Of a stretch of 64,000 bases of DNA, positions 34,571 to 47,339 are shown piece by piece. Each line of letters starts with the position of its first letter. Positions within the stretch are counted from its first letter, which is position 1. A model generated the notes under the pieces. It was not told the DNA's origin. It was given only the letters and a program-made list of their open reading frames with translations, and made no database searches. Both the position numbers and the translations under genes were made by a program. This DNA is from Cryptomeria japonica (Eukaryota > Streptophyta > Pinopsida > Cupressales > Cupressaceae): positions 51,239,136 through 51,303,135 of the forward strand of contig NC_081414.1 of the NCBI RefSeq assembly GCF_030272615.1, read 5' to 3'.

Positions 34571-36505
34571 TTCTAATTTTTTGCATCATTAAGAAGAAGG
34601 ATCTAAGCATGGTTTTCCACACTAAGACAACTTAATTTTTAGATTTGAATATAAGTATTATGTTTTCATGTTGTAGTTGTCGAAGCCTTGTATCTCATCC
34701 TTTGATTGGTTTATTAGATAGAGATTGATCTTCACAATCCTTGGAAGTGAACTTGTTTATTTCTCGAAAAGATAAGGGTGATTGCATTGTTTCTTAGATA
34801 GGTACACATTCGACTACAAAGTAATAATAAAGTCAAAGTGATTATTATGTGTTTAGGTCTTAATCTTGATTTATTATTGGAGATTGGTAAAATTTAGAAA
34901 TAGGGATGTTCAGAAATTATCATTGATCTTAACAATGGTAAACCATGATTGGTTTTGAAGTTGGGGAGTTATAACTTTGATTTGAAATAGCTAATATCTA
35001 ATTTTTTATTCTTTGATATTCATGTTTTTAAGGAATAAAATAAAGTTGCTAATGGGATGGCTAATGAAGGTATTAAATTGAATAGATGAAAGTGCTAGAA
35101 ACAAATTTTATGTCTTTCAAAATGTACCTCTCTTCTTCCTTTAAATGATTTCATAAAGATATTGTGATGCAAAAAGGCAATATTGAAATTGTATATGTTC
35201 ATTACATATTGGTAATCATGATGTTGAAGGGGAAAGTATGGGTCCCAATTTCATGAATTTTTGTAACATCATTTTAAATTAAGGAAGTAACAATGACTTT
35301 AACTATATGAGCTATAGTGACATTAGTTTGCATAATATGTTTATCTACACATTAAAATAAATACTTCACTCAATTATCATGTTAAAGATATTCACAATCC
35401 TTTGTTTTGGACCAGCTCTAGGTTGCAATATTGTTTCCATTTTGAAAGTTGTATTATGGGTAGTGAAAGAGTGAGGGTTGATCTAAGTGTCTTCACTTGG
35501 TCATTAAGGACAAGGGGTGCCAAGATCAAAGGAAAATCAATGGTAGAGGATTACCTTGGATAAAGTGGATGAATAAAATTTAAATAGTGCTTTAGAGTAC
35601 CTTAGGAATATGGGTAAGTCCTTAACCCATTCAGAGTGTACTAAGGCCCATGCCATATGTACAAAGGCTCATACCTTGTGTACAAGGGCCCATATATATG
35701 TACACTTTTGGAGGATGTGCATGTTCTGAGGGGCTAACCAAGGTTACAAACGTGCAAGTGGGGGATTAGTGGATAATTAGTTTTATCCCAGTTAATGAAA
35801 TTGGATAGGAAAAAGAATTAAATAAATAAGCTATGTTTATTTAATTTTTGGGATGACTATAAAGGACATATAATAAATAATTAAATTTATTTATCTAATG
35901 TGGACTATAGAAGAAGGATTATTTATGATTTAAGGCTAGAAAAATGATCAAGTGAATAATGATTTTTTTAGCTAAATAATAATATATATTATTTAATTAT
36001 TAAACGGATGAAAAATAGATAATTATTAAAATAAATAAGGGTTTATTCAATCAATTATAAATGAAATGGTTGGGTGATTAGATGAAATAATATTTTATCA
36101 ATTTTAGGTGTCTAAAGGGATACATTTAATTTATACCTTTCTTATGGACAAAGTGTGGCTCGATAAATTCTAAAATGGGTTCAAGAGAGAAGAACTTTCC
36201 ATTCTTGTGGAATGGGGATGGTTTCCTTTTGAAATGATATTTTAATTTTTAATCGAAAAGTTATAGCACTATGCTACTATTTGTATTATATTACTAGAAA
36301 ATAAATTTTGCATAGATGTAACTTGTTTAAAACCACTAGAAAATCAATGCCCAAAAATGGCCCAAAGCCCATAATGATTTACATTTTGCCTATGGGCCAT
36401 CAAAAAAGCCCTACCCAAAATGAAGCATAATTACATGACTACTAGATTAATATCTATTCTCAAGCATTTATTACTCAAATGAATTGGTTTTATGAATTCC
36501 TAGAT
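34571..36505. other. Unassigned stretch
   Basis: Nothing codes. The part at 35770-36130 is very AT-rich with repeated aaataaataattaaa-like words. At 35620-35710 the words ggcccat and tgtacaaagg recur three times. Confidence 0.3.
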
Positions 36506-36754
36506 CTATTTGACATCATAGATAAGCTCTAGGTTGGTGAATTTTTTCAAAAAGTTACCACCCAATGCCACTTTGGCCTTGTGATGTTGAATGGAGACCG
36601 AGTGTGAATTGGCAATGAAAGGGTGCCAAACAACCTTTGCACCCTCCAAAAATTTAGTAATGTATGCGGGACTAGGGATACCCACACGAATTATTATATC
36701 CAAGATAACCTCCTCTAGACCACCCAAAAATACATATTGAACCAAATCATGCAA
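36506..36754 (-). pseudogene. Small minus-strand ORF, unknown (82 codons)
   Basis: Begins MHDLVQYVFLGGLEEVI and includes FLEGAKVVWHPFIANSHSVS. Amino-acid use looks protein-like rather than random, and the sequence upstream on the minus strand (to about 37020) is also partly readable. It may be a remnant of a repeat-encoded protein. No family recognised. Confidence 0.25.
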
Positions 36755-37382
36755 GAACCAACATCATCATTTCAACTCGTCCAAGTCTAACAAGAGGTGA
36801 AAATTGAGAAGAAATATTAGAATTCACATAGTGTCAATCAATGAAAGACATAAAGTCTCCACCTAGAACTATGCTTATAGATGCCATCATTAGACCGGTT
36901 AGGGGCCAAGAAGACCACCTTAAACCCCACCTTAAGACTCTACTTTGTTATCTCTTTGAAAAAATACATCTCTCTCTTTTAATTGGTGAGTCTTACCAAA
37001 ACATCAAGCTCTACCATATTCAACCCTCCAACACTGCATCATTTTAAGATGCATTTCATTATTCAAACTAGAGGCTTTAAAGCCTCCTGACAACCTCATT
37101 TCTCAGGCTCAAGCATGTTAGTAAGAGTGAGGTTATAGATATGAAATCTAAATAAAATCCTTCTAAGTAATATCACCTTAGATAATCTCATTAATAGCCC
37201 GTTCTCTCTAAATATGTGGTATCCATAAAGTGTCATACATATCAATGAGCCACCTATTCATGATTATCAAATTCTCACCCCATTATGTGAACCAATTATT
37301 GCTTACCAAGGTGGTATGTGCAACAATAACAAGTTGATTCATTTTATGTCTGCATTCAAAAAGTCGTATATTATCTTTTCAT
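36755..37382. other. Unassigned stretch downstream of the LINE fragment
   Basis: Likely the 3' end of the LINE remnant on the minus strand, or unrelated. No poly(A) tail or target duplication is seen. Confidence 0.25.
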
Positions 37383-37772
37383 CTATCTCATATGCAATTG
37401 TGTTTGTTAGTCAATTAGCATCCCCATTGGCCTCCCTGTAAATGTGGCATACCACATAAGCATAGAGAGCTCTCAAAAACTCAAGACCAACATCAAGAAA
37501 TGCATTAATTTTCCATCTTAGTGTAGTCCCTTTTTGAAGGGAATTAATTATAATAGATGAGTCGCCCTCAATCTCCAAATTAGTCTTAAGTTGTCATGCT
37601 AATTTTAAACCCCAAATGAGTGCTTGAAATTTTGCCATGTTGTTTGTTCCCTTTGGATATGGTTTGGAAGGATGTGCCACCTCCTCTCCTTTCCAATTTA
37701 AAATGTTTCAAGCATCTCCTAATGCGATAGGATTGTCCTTGGAGGCTCCATTAAAATTAAGCTTGCTCCATA
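37383..37772 (-). pseudogene. LINE-type (plant L1) RNase H domain fragment
   Basis: The minus strand reads KLNFNGASKDNP, then GTNNMAKFQALIWGLKLA, then LEIEGDSSIIINSLQ, then CHIYREANGDAN. This is the plant RNase H fold found at the C-terminus of L1-type LINEs. Catalytic positions are damaged: the first Asp is Asn (NFDGAS expected), Glu is Lys (NNMAE expected); the central Asp in EGDS remains. At least two stops are in frame. No RT domain is seen upstream, where Copia element D begins about 200 bp away. It may be an RNase H-like gene remnant instead of a LINE, but the spacing fits L1. Confidence 0.65.
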
Positions 37773-37883
37773 CAAATTGTAGCAATAACCATTTAGCATT
37801 TTCTTTGGCTTCTTGGGCCTCAACACCACAAACCAGCCCATTAATAGGGAAAATGGCATTTTACTATTTTACTCTTAAGGTAA

Positions 37884-37973
37884 GATTTCAATTTATTTTA
37901 CTTACTAATTCCTTTGTTAAACCATCTACGAAAAAACTTTTAATTAGATTTCCCTATTACCTATTGTCATATT
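37884..37973 (+). repeat. 90-bp direct repeat, left copy
   Basis: gatttcaatttattttactt to ctattgtcatatt recurs at 62550-62640 in the same orientation with about ten differences. The two copies lie on the outer sides of element D. The right-hand few bases may overlap the LTR end. Confidence 0.8.
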
Positions 37974-39386
37974 GGGAGGGGGTGAATCTTTTACTCATTC
38001 CTTAGCATTAATTATCAAAATAACTTCTTCATGTGAATACTATTGCTTCCTATCTAATGTAAATCAATGATGTAATTTAAATTAACACATATACATACAA
38101 TGAACACCAAATATGTGTGGAAAACCTAGGATGGGAAAAACCACTACGAGAATAGCTGATTGGATCTAGTGACCAAATCCAACTTCACAAATAAAAGATC
38201 ATTTAGATAATTTTGTAGGCACCAACCTATTAGAGAAACCAATCCCCTTAAAGTATAGTGAGTATGAACCTACTAGAGACACCAATATTTATTGCATAGG
38301 TATGAAAAGAAACTCAGGAGCTAGGACCTCAATCTCAACAATATGAAAGATATGCAATCAAGACCTTCAAAGTAAAACTTTCCTCTAATTCAGTCAGCTT
38401 GAACATTCACCCTTCATCACCTTATGAAATTTTTATGTTGGCACACTTGAATCAGGAACTACCCCTTTGATTGATTCCTCTGCTTGCTTGTTATAGACTT
38501 GTATCCTCAAAAGTACATTACATTTTTAAACACAAAATTACACCATCTAATTATTCTAGGATATATGAGTTCCAACTACAATTACAAACATAGGTTGACT
38601 ACATACATAGTTACATAATTTACAAGTCAGTCATATAGATTATTCCTTCAAACATGTAGTATGATAGGTCTTAGTTGGCCCATACACCACCTAATGCAAT
38701 AAATCTCATCACATGCTTCACAAAGTAGCTTAATTAGGTATAAAATCTTATCCTCGTGTAATCATCACCAAATTCGCATACTTCAATCCTTCTACGAGTT
38801 AGCTAAATCAAACATACAATAGTTTTGTCCCAAAAAGCTTATGCGGGGTTAAAAACAAATAAACTTGTCACACAGATCAAGTCAAGGATCAAAATGATCA
38901 TAAAAAAAATCCACCCTTAATTTCTGGCAAACCACACTCAAATCAACTATTGCAACATTTTGGAACACAAAATAGGTCTATTGTCCACATAGTAGCAAAT
39001 TGGTGAACCAAATACCACCTTATGCCATACCAAAAATTCAGACTTATAGGATATTGATAATACTTGAGTAGGTATGTTCACCATTTGAATCACAAGTCAT
39101 CATGCTTAATCATTAGAAGATGCAAGTAGTTTGCCAGAATAAGCTCATTGTCTAGGTAACAATACCAAACATTTTGGAGAAGACTTTTGGACCACTTCCA
39201 TCAACTCATAGTCATAACAATCAATGGGACTGCACAAGGCTATCACAACTCAAAATGCATTGACATGACAGTGATAGTAACACAATTGACTATCTGGATA
39301 CATCAGAGGTAGATGACATGACTACAACAATCACCTCAATGACAACTTCTACCACACACTTTGACATGAATGACAACTTGTGTTCA
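37962..39386 (-). repeat. Element D 3' LTR
   Basis: Matches 45456-46148 followed by 61747-62546. The minus strand starts TGAACACAAG next to the polypurine tract. The U5 motif lies at 38116-38147 (reverse: gtggtttttcccatcc). The left edge on the plus strand is approximate. Confidence 0.82.
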
Positions 39387-39402
39387 ATAATCTCCCCCTT
39401 TT
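39387..39402 (-). promoter_or_regulatory. Polypurine tract of element D
   Basis: The minus strand reads aaaaagggggagattat immediately before the 3' LTR, the usual start site for plus-strand DNA synthesis. Confidence 0.75.
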
Positions 39403-39739
39403 TCATTTATGGAAAACTACAAAATATTGTTGGCAAATCAACTCATATATTGGATAAATTTAATATGTTAGGATCCAATGAATTACCCTATTTATTTTAA
39501 CTTATCTCTATTCTACATAGAATTTTGAGTCCATTTCTCCCCTTTTTACATCAATGGAAAAGTTAAACAATTTCTCCTCTTTTCTCCCCTTATAAAAATA
39601 TTTTAGTATTTCGCTACTCAATTTCTTGAAAGAATCCCCTTGAGTTCATACATTGATTATTATGATGAATTATCCTTCTACACCAATCTACAAGAGCACC
39701 ATCCTTCTTGTAGTGGGGAGATAATACTCCCCCTCACCC

Positions 39740-41765
39740 TATACTTCCTCTTGATTCAAAAGGAGCGAGCAACAACCCCCAACTTCTTTTGGAGATACTC
39801 AAAGGTACCTTTGGGAAGAGATTTTGTGAAGATATCTCCTCTTTGTTCCTTGGTCTCAAAATATTCTAACTTTACCTCCTTATCTGTCACCTTCTATCCC
39901 TCATAAAATGACACTTAATTGTAATATTATTGGTCCTTGAATGAAATGTTGAGTTCTTTGAAATATTGTTAGCACTTGTATTGTTACACAGAATTGAAAT
40001 AGGGTCATCAAATATCACATTCATTTCCTTCAAATTTGTCTTCATCCATAACACTTAAGTGCAACAAGAGACTACTGCAATGTACTCTACTTCCACAGTA
40101 GACAAGGACACTAAATCCTACTTCTTACTTAACCATGAGACTGGGATTTCTCCAAGAAATAAAGATCCTCCACTTGTACTCTTCTGGTAATCAATAATTC
40201 TTGCCCAGTTTGCATCAATATATGTAGTCAAACCAAAGTCCTTACTCTTTGAATATCATAATCGAAAATACATTGTGGCTTTTAGGTATCAAAAAATCCT
40301 CTTCAAAGCTTTGACATGTGTCTCCTTTCTTGTTTCTTGAAATCTTACTACCATTACAACTACCTACATGATTTCCAATTTGGATGCAATCACATATAAT
40401 AAAAAACTCCCAATCATAGATGTATATAATGTTTGTTTTTCCAAAACTGAATCATCATCCTTCCTCAACTTACATCTGGTAACCATTGGTGTTCCTACCA
40501 ATTTACAGTCTTCCATCTTAGACTTTTTCAACATCTCCTTTATATGCTTGGTCTAAGAAATAAATATATCCTTGTCTAATTGAGAAATTTGTAGACCAAT
40601 AAAAAAAGATAGCTCACCAAGCATTGACATCTGAAAATCTTTTTGCATAGAATTTTTAAATTCTTTGCACAAGGCATTGTTGCTTCCTCCAAATATAATC
40701 TCATCAACATAGACTAGAACTATCAATAACTAATCATCGCTACTCTTTATATATAGGTTGTTTTCATCACAACCTCTTTGGAACCCATATTGCTAAAATA
40801 ATTGTCTAGCCTACAATAACAAGCCCATATAAAGCTTGAGTCCATATAAATCTTTTTTCAATATGTATACAAAATCTGGTTTTTCTGAGCTCTGAAATCC
40901 TTCTTATTGTTCAATGTAAACTTCCTCTTCTAGTTCCCCATTTAGAAATGTAGATTTTACATCCATTTGATAAACCTTGAAATTCTTGAATACTAATAGA
41001 GCCAAAATTTTGATAGCTTCTAGTCTAGCTACCAAAGTAAATATTTCTTCAAAGTCCACACCTTCAACCTAAACATATCCTTGTCTATATTTATTCCAGA
41101 TCACTTTTCCTTCTTCACTAAGATTTTTTATAAAAACCCACTTAATACCTATAACATTTTTTTCCTTAGGTCTTTGGACAATTTCCCATGTCTCATTTTT
41201 CTTCACCTTGATAATTCTTCTTCATAGCTTCTTGTCATTCCTCCTCTCTACTTGCTTTTGCATAGATATTAGGTTCAATATTTGACAACAAAGAGAAATA
41301 TACTTGCTCACTTGATTTTTGAGTTTTTCTTCTAGTTTAAACACCACTATTTTTATCTCTAATGATTTGTTCTCCCAAATGATTCTTTTGTACATACCTT
41401 TATGGAGTTTTCTCACTTGTTATTTTTTAATCATTTCTAGAGCCCTCATCACTTTTGTGACCTGCATCAACTTTTTCATTCTATCCCTAAGCTTCACTTG
41501 GCAATACTGACTCATCAATGCTTACATTTGCACTCTTCACAACTTTCTCCAGTCTCTTGTTGCAGCATCTATATGAATTTCTATTCATAGAGTAACCAAG
41601 AAAAATACCTTCATCTTATGTAGAATCAAACTTACCCAAATTCTCTTCATCCCTTTTGATATAGTATTTGCTTCCAAAGATTTTGAAATGCCTTACTAAT
41701 GTCGGTCTCCCATTTCATAGTTCATATGGGGTCTTTGGTGTCTTCGGTCTGACTTGAGCTCTATT
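39740..41765 (-). pseudogene. Copia integrase C-part, RT and RNase H, element D
   Basis: The minus strand, from high to low coordinates, reads [18 protein letters not shown] and FKIFGSKYYIKRDEENLGKF (integrase C-part). RT follows: [20 protein letters not shown], then YVDE at 40700-40711, where YVDD is expected. RNase H comes next: SWLSKK, STVEVEYIAVVS and ILCNNTSANNISKN. The element tail contains KSLPKGTFEYL. Several stops and shifts are present. In an active element these parts insert and copy the genome; this copy is dead. Confidence 0.85.
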
Positions 41766-41843
<78 letters not shown>

Positions 41844-42826
41844 GTATATATACATATATGTATATATACATATATGTATATATACATATATATGTATATA
41901 TACATATATATGTATATATACATATATATGTATATATACATATATATGTATATATACATATATATGTATATATACATATATATGTATATATACATATATA
42001 TGTATATATACATATATATGTATATATACATATATATGTATATATACATATATATGTATATATACATATATATGTATATATACATATATATGTATTATAT
42101 ATACATATATATGTATATATACATATATATGTATATATAATACATATATATGTATATATACATATATATGTATATATAATACATATATATGTATATATAC
42201 ATATATATGTATATATACATATATATGTATATATACATATATGTATATATACATATATATGTATATATACATATATGTATATATACATATATATGTATAT
42301 ATAATACATATATATATATACATATATATGTATATATACATATATGTATATATACATATATATGTATATATAATACATATATATGTATATATACATATAT
42401 ATGTATATATACATATATATGTATATATACATATATGTATATATACATATATATGTATATATACATATATGTATATATAGATATATATGTATATATACAT
42501 ATATGTATATATACATATATATCTATATATACATATATGTATATCTATATATACATATATATATACATATATTTGTATATATACATATATATACATATAT
42601 ATGTATATATACATATGTATATATACATATATATGTATATATACATGTATACATGTATATATACATATATACATGTATATATACATATATACATGTATGT
42701 ATATATGTATATATGTATATATGTATATATACATATATATATATGTATATATACATGTATACATGTATATATACATATATATACATATATATGTATACAT
42801 GTATATATACATGTATATATACATAC

Positions 42827-42895
<69 letters not shown>
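41766..42895. repeat. TA-rich satellite, 18-bp palindromic period, in D integrase
   Basis: About 1.13 kb. Pure (TA)n at both ends (41768-41811 and 42838-42894) encloses an array with a main unit of 18 bp, catatatatg plus tatatata. Variants of 16 and 20 bp, and a taatacata version, occur in blocks. Each unit is self-complementary, so long hairpins or cruciforms are possible. All six frames stay largely open and give Tyr-Ile repeats; these are artefacts. The array begins exactly where conserved integrase residues Tyr-Ile-Leu would be coded. Confidence 0.95.
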
Positions 42896-42898
<3 letters not shown>

Positions 42899-43880
42899 GT
42901 TTCACATTATTCTCTCCAATACGCATCTACTAATTGCGGTTGTTTTAACATGGTTCTAGCCATCTCCTAAACAGTTTCGTTCTTTATTTTTGTCACTCTA
43001 TTAGGTTGTGGAGTTTTGGGTGCTAAATATTGCTTCCAAATTTATTTCTTTGCACAATATTCTTCATATTGGTCAGAGGTGAATTCTCTACCTCTGTTTA
43101 ATCTTAAACATTTGATTATTCTACCAGTTTCATTTTCAACTAGTTCCTTAAAAGCTTTAAACTTTTCAAAACCATCTTATTTTTATTTTTGAAAACCAAT
43201 CCAAGGCATTCTATAATAATCATCTAACGAAATAGTTGTCACCTTGTAGACTCTTTGTTCTCATAGGGCCAACTAGATCAATTCGAATCAAATCTAATGG
43301 CCTTGGAGTGGAATACTACTTAGTAGGGAACTTGTTCTTTATCTATTTTCCTTCATGACATGTTTTGGAGCTTTTGGATGGAGGCTTCTTTATTTTGGTC
43401 GTGTCCCTTACCATTCCTTTTGAGTTGATTCTCACTAGATCATAAAAACTATATGTCCCATTCTTCTATGCTACAATTTTCTTCTTTGAATGACTTTTTT
43501 TTTGTCTATTTACATCACTCAAATGGTTTACATCACTGTCATTTTTTGTTCCTTCTACAATCAGTTATTTGGTATCCTTCTTTCTAATTTTGCATCCTTT
43601 CTCATTAAAATATAGATTGTATCCGTTGTCATGCATCTAACTAATACTTAGAAGATTATGTTTCAATCCATCTACATACAAGACATTGTAGGTCTTTGTC
43701 TTTCCACTTTTAAGGCTCAATGTACCCTTTATAACAATCTAAGAAACAAATTTGTTGCCAAGTATAACATCTCCTCCATAATACCTTTTAAGATTCATGA
43801 ACTTGATCTTGTCTCCACTCATGTGGTTTGAACATCTGCTATCAATTATCCACATATTCTTTTCCTCCTAAGCATGGAGT
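42896..43880 (-). pseudogene. Copia protease, gag-pre-integrase and integrase core, element D
   Basis: The minus strand reads MWIIDSRCSNHMSGDKIKF near 43830 (protease; DSG expected, DSR found) and YNVLYVDGLKHNLLSIS. Integrase follows: PLDLIRIDLVGPMRTKSLQG near 43270, LRLNRGREFTSDQYEEYC near 43090, [19 protein letters not shown] near 42950. The next codons enter the TA array. The catalytic Asp of D-R-G-x-E-F is Asn. Many shifts and stops lie between the motifs. Confidence 0.82.
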
Positions 43881-43933
43881 GTTGTCTAGGCTACAAAATA
43901 TTTTTTAAGTTTTTTCTATTCTAGTTTCTTTTT

Positions 43934-45435
43934 TCAAACCTTCTTAGAATTATCCATTTGACTTAAAGGATTGTTGCCCTTGTTTTCTAGTATAAAAATA
44001 CTCACAAATTGATTTCTATAGTTTCTTACAATATGACTAGAGTTTTTGCACTTATGACAAATGATATTGAAATCAAATAATGGAGCAAACACATTTTTTC
44101 TAACAAAATTATTCATTCTAAATGGACCTCTTCTACAATCCATGACCTTATGACCAAAAAAAATTTTCAATTCAAACAATAGCTAAAAAAATAATAATTA
44201 AACCTGGCTTTGAATCCTTTTCCTCTAGGTGCTTGCGTTCCAAATCTTCAATTCTACCTTCTAGCATGAATGAAGCCATTTTTTATCTTCTTACTCTCTT
44301 TAATCATATTACTTTGCTTCCTATATTTAAACTTTTAGCTCAATGACTATTTTCTCTACTTTTTCCAATTTCTAAAAAAAAATCTCTAAATTTTGCACTT
44401 CGTCGAGTAATCTCCCTTTTTAGTTATTTTATCTAAAAACAAAGTAGTTCTTTTATTACATAGCCATCATCATTTGTTCCCATTTTGGTATTTTCATCTG
44501 ATGTTTCTAATGCCATGAATAGGGCTCTCTCACCACCAGCTCTAGTATTGCTTTGCTCTTCTTCTACATTAGATGATTTGCTATCCTCATTCACAAAGAG
44601 ATTTTTTTATTCTTGTTAAACTTCTTCTTTTCATTTAAATTATTTTGACTTTTACTTTTAGACTCCTTGTAGGGACACAGCCATGGAATGTCCTATTTTA
44701 TACGATTAAAACATTTGAAAGGTAAATTTCTTTTGTACTTGCCATAACCTCTTTTTAGTTTTCTAACAAAATTTACAACTTTTGAATTTTATTCATCATT
44801 AGAGTTTGACGCATCTTCCTTCTCAGATGCCTTGAAATTCTCTTTTTACTAATAGATTTTTCATTTTCTAATCTCATCTCAAAAGTAGTTAGAGATCAAT
44901 GTAACTCATCCATTGTTTAACTAGTTCAAATCCTTAGCTTCTTTTATGACAACCACTTTTGGAAAGAATTTTGATGGCAGGGATCTAAGAACCTTTTTCA
45001 CCACACATGCTTCTCTCATCTCTTCATCCAATCCTCTCATGGAGAAAACAATCTCATCAACTCAGAGCATGAAACAATAAATATTTCATCCTCCTTCATT
45101 CTTAAGCCTTCAAATTGAGCTTTGCAAGTTTGAATATTTGCTTCCTTAACCTTCTAATCTACTTCATAGGTTGTCTATAGTTTAGTCCACATTACCTTAG
45201 CTATCTTATATTGCATCACAACTACATGCCTTGAGGGAATATCTGGAAACACATATCCATCAATCACTGATTGTCAAACCTCAAAACCTAGAGCCATCAA
45301 GTAAGACTCAATTCCTCCACACCAAAACCCATAGTTTTATCCATCAAACAATGGAGCACAATTCACAAATGAACCTTCTAGATAACTGAGTGTGCCTTCT
45401 CGGTTCAACCTCAAGTTGTTAAGATTTATCCAAGG
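43934..45435 (-). pseudogene. Copia gag (UBN2 type) with zinc knuckles, element D
   Basis: From high coordinates the minus strand reads APLFDG, ESYLMALGFEV, QSVIDGY, then CKAQFEGLRMKEDE, MDELH, FEMRLENEKSISKK, the order of UBN2-type Copia gag. Near 44050 a CX2CX4HX4 knuckle lacks its last Cys (CHKCKNSSHIVRNY). An upstream one near 44140 keeps FGHKVMDC. Stops are frequent. Confidence 0.75.
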
Positions 45436-45441
45436 AACCTT

Positions 45442-45453
45442 ACTCTAATACTA
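45442..45453 (-). promoter_or_regulatory. Decayed primer-binding site of element D
   Basis: The minus strand reads tagtattagagt, three changes from tggtatcagagc, two bases inside the LTR end at 45456. Confidence 0.65.
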
Positions 45454-45455
45454 AT

Positions 45456-46148
45456 TGAAGGTCACACAATATACTGAGAAGGGGATCAAGAATCAATATC
45501 TGCAATTTTTACTCATTCTTCAACATTAATTACTCTAAATAACTTCTTCATGTGAACACCAAATATGTTTGTTTAATGTAAATAAATGATGCAAGACTTA
45601 TAACATGTAAATGAACATACATACACACAAGAAAAACCATATATGTGTGGAAAACCTAGGATGGGAAAGACCACGAGGAGAATAGTTGCTTAGATCTACT
45701 GCCCAAATCTAACCTCATAAATAAAAGATCATTGATATAATTTTGTAGGCACCAACATACAAAAGACACCAATCCCCTAGAAGTGCAGTGTGCACCAACC
45801 CACTAGAGACACCAATCTCAATTGCCTAGGTCTAAAAAAAAATTCAAGAGCTATGACCTTAATTTTAACAATATAAAAGATATACAATTAGGATCTTCAA
45901 AGTACAACTTGCCTCTAATTTAGTCAACTTTGGTATTCACCCTTCATCACCTTATGAAATTTTGATATTGGTGCACTCGAATCGGGTTTTTTTTTTCTAA
46001 TTCATTCCTCTTCTTGCTTGTTATGAACTTGTATTCTCAAAAGTAGATTACATTTTTTAACACACAATTACACCATCTAAGGATTCTAGGACACTCATAT
46101 ATATGAGTTCCAACTACAATTACAAACATAGTTCGGCCACATACACAG
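45456..46148 (-). repeat. Element D 5' LTR, inner part
   Basis: Matches the left portion of the 3' LTR (37962-38630). It is interrupted at 46148 by E and continues at 61747. Confidence 0.82.
46144..46148 (+). repeat. Target site duplication of element E (left)
   Basis: cacag, repeated at 61742-61746 directly after E's right LTR. Confidence 0.9.
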
Positions 46149-47339
46149 TGTATCATCCTAAAATTGCACCCCTTTGCATTTTTTATCACATTTGAGGCCC
46201 TCACCTTAGTGATCTCATCCTCACGCTTGATCTGGACTTATTTATGCTTGTACCATGCAATAAATATCATATCATCTTATTATACCTTGCATTGCACCTT
46301 AACCTTGGCCCAAATATGGGGTAGGACTAGGGCATGGCACCTTGGTCCTCATTGGGACCATGGCACCACACCATGGTCCTCCTTAGGTGGGCCCTAATTT
46401 GAACCCCTTGACACATCTCAATTTGAGTGGGAAACCTTGCTTTGTGTCGGCCTATGTCGGAAAATTAATATTTTTGACAACAAGCAAGTATATAAGGAGG
46501 TATTCCCCTCTCATTTGGAGATGAAGGTGGATACAAGGGATAAGCAGGAGAAGTACATTCAAGCATTGAAGCATTCATCATCAAGAATTTCTAGAGGTCT
46601 TAAAGGTTGCATATTATTCATCTATCAATTGTGGAGCAAAATTGCATCATTCATTTACAAGAATGTATGTGTGATTAGGGTTTTGTCATGTTCATGCCAT
46701 TTTCATACAACATATGTAATTACATTCAAGAAGCAAAGCATCATCATCATCACTCATTGCAAATATGAGGTATACCTTTCCATCATTTATTTCAAGTATT
46801 TTCAATATTCCATTCAAGGTTGATTTCAAACCGGGGTTTGAATTAGGCAAACCCCTATTCCCAACCTTTTTCCCCTTCTTTCTATGTGCAGGAAACATGT
46901 AAAGAATTGTACTCTTCAGAATAAGCTTCATTCACAAAGATGAATCAACCCTTCTCAACGCATGGAAAGTTCGAAGGACTGTGGTGCCACCTCCTAGTCC
47001 CATATTTTTAGGAGCTTTTTTTAGGGTCAGCTTTGACTTGGCTTATACTACTCAATTCCAGGTACCCAAGTTGATCCCGCATCTGTAGCTCACTATTTTC
47101 TCGGTTTTATCTTCATTTTTCAACACTTTACCCTAAATCGGCATTTCAACTTACAAAAGAGAGGAAAAAACCTGCAAAAATTAATCCAATCCATTCAGTA
47201 TTTAGTCCTTATCTGATTTGTGATTGAATCTACTGGATTCCCTTCCCTCTTTTGAATGTAAAGATTTTCCAAGGGAAATTGATTTGGTGATTTCTCCCTC
47301 CTATGTTGCAAATTGCCAATTCAAATTTTCCCCTTTACA
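46149..47339 (+). repeat. Element E 5' LTR
   Basis: 1,191 bp, starting tgtatcatcctaaaattgc and ending ccctttaca. It matches 60555-61741. Short ORFs inside are chance frames shared by both LTRs. Confidence 0.88.

Noticed and set aside
41715-42970. Many long overlapping frames coding Tyr-Ile repeats on both strands (up to 403 codons)
   Set aside because: They are translations of the TA satellite, which lacks stops in most frames. Only the flanking few residues belong to a real (dead) integrase.
46437-46823. 128-codon ORF recurring at 60793-61407
   Set aside because: It is part of E's two LTRs; no protein likeness, and the frame lengths differ between copies.
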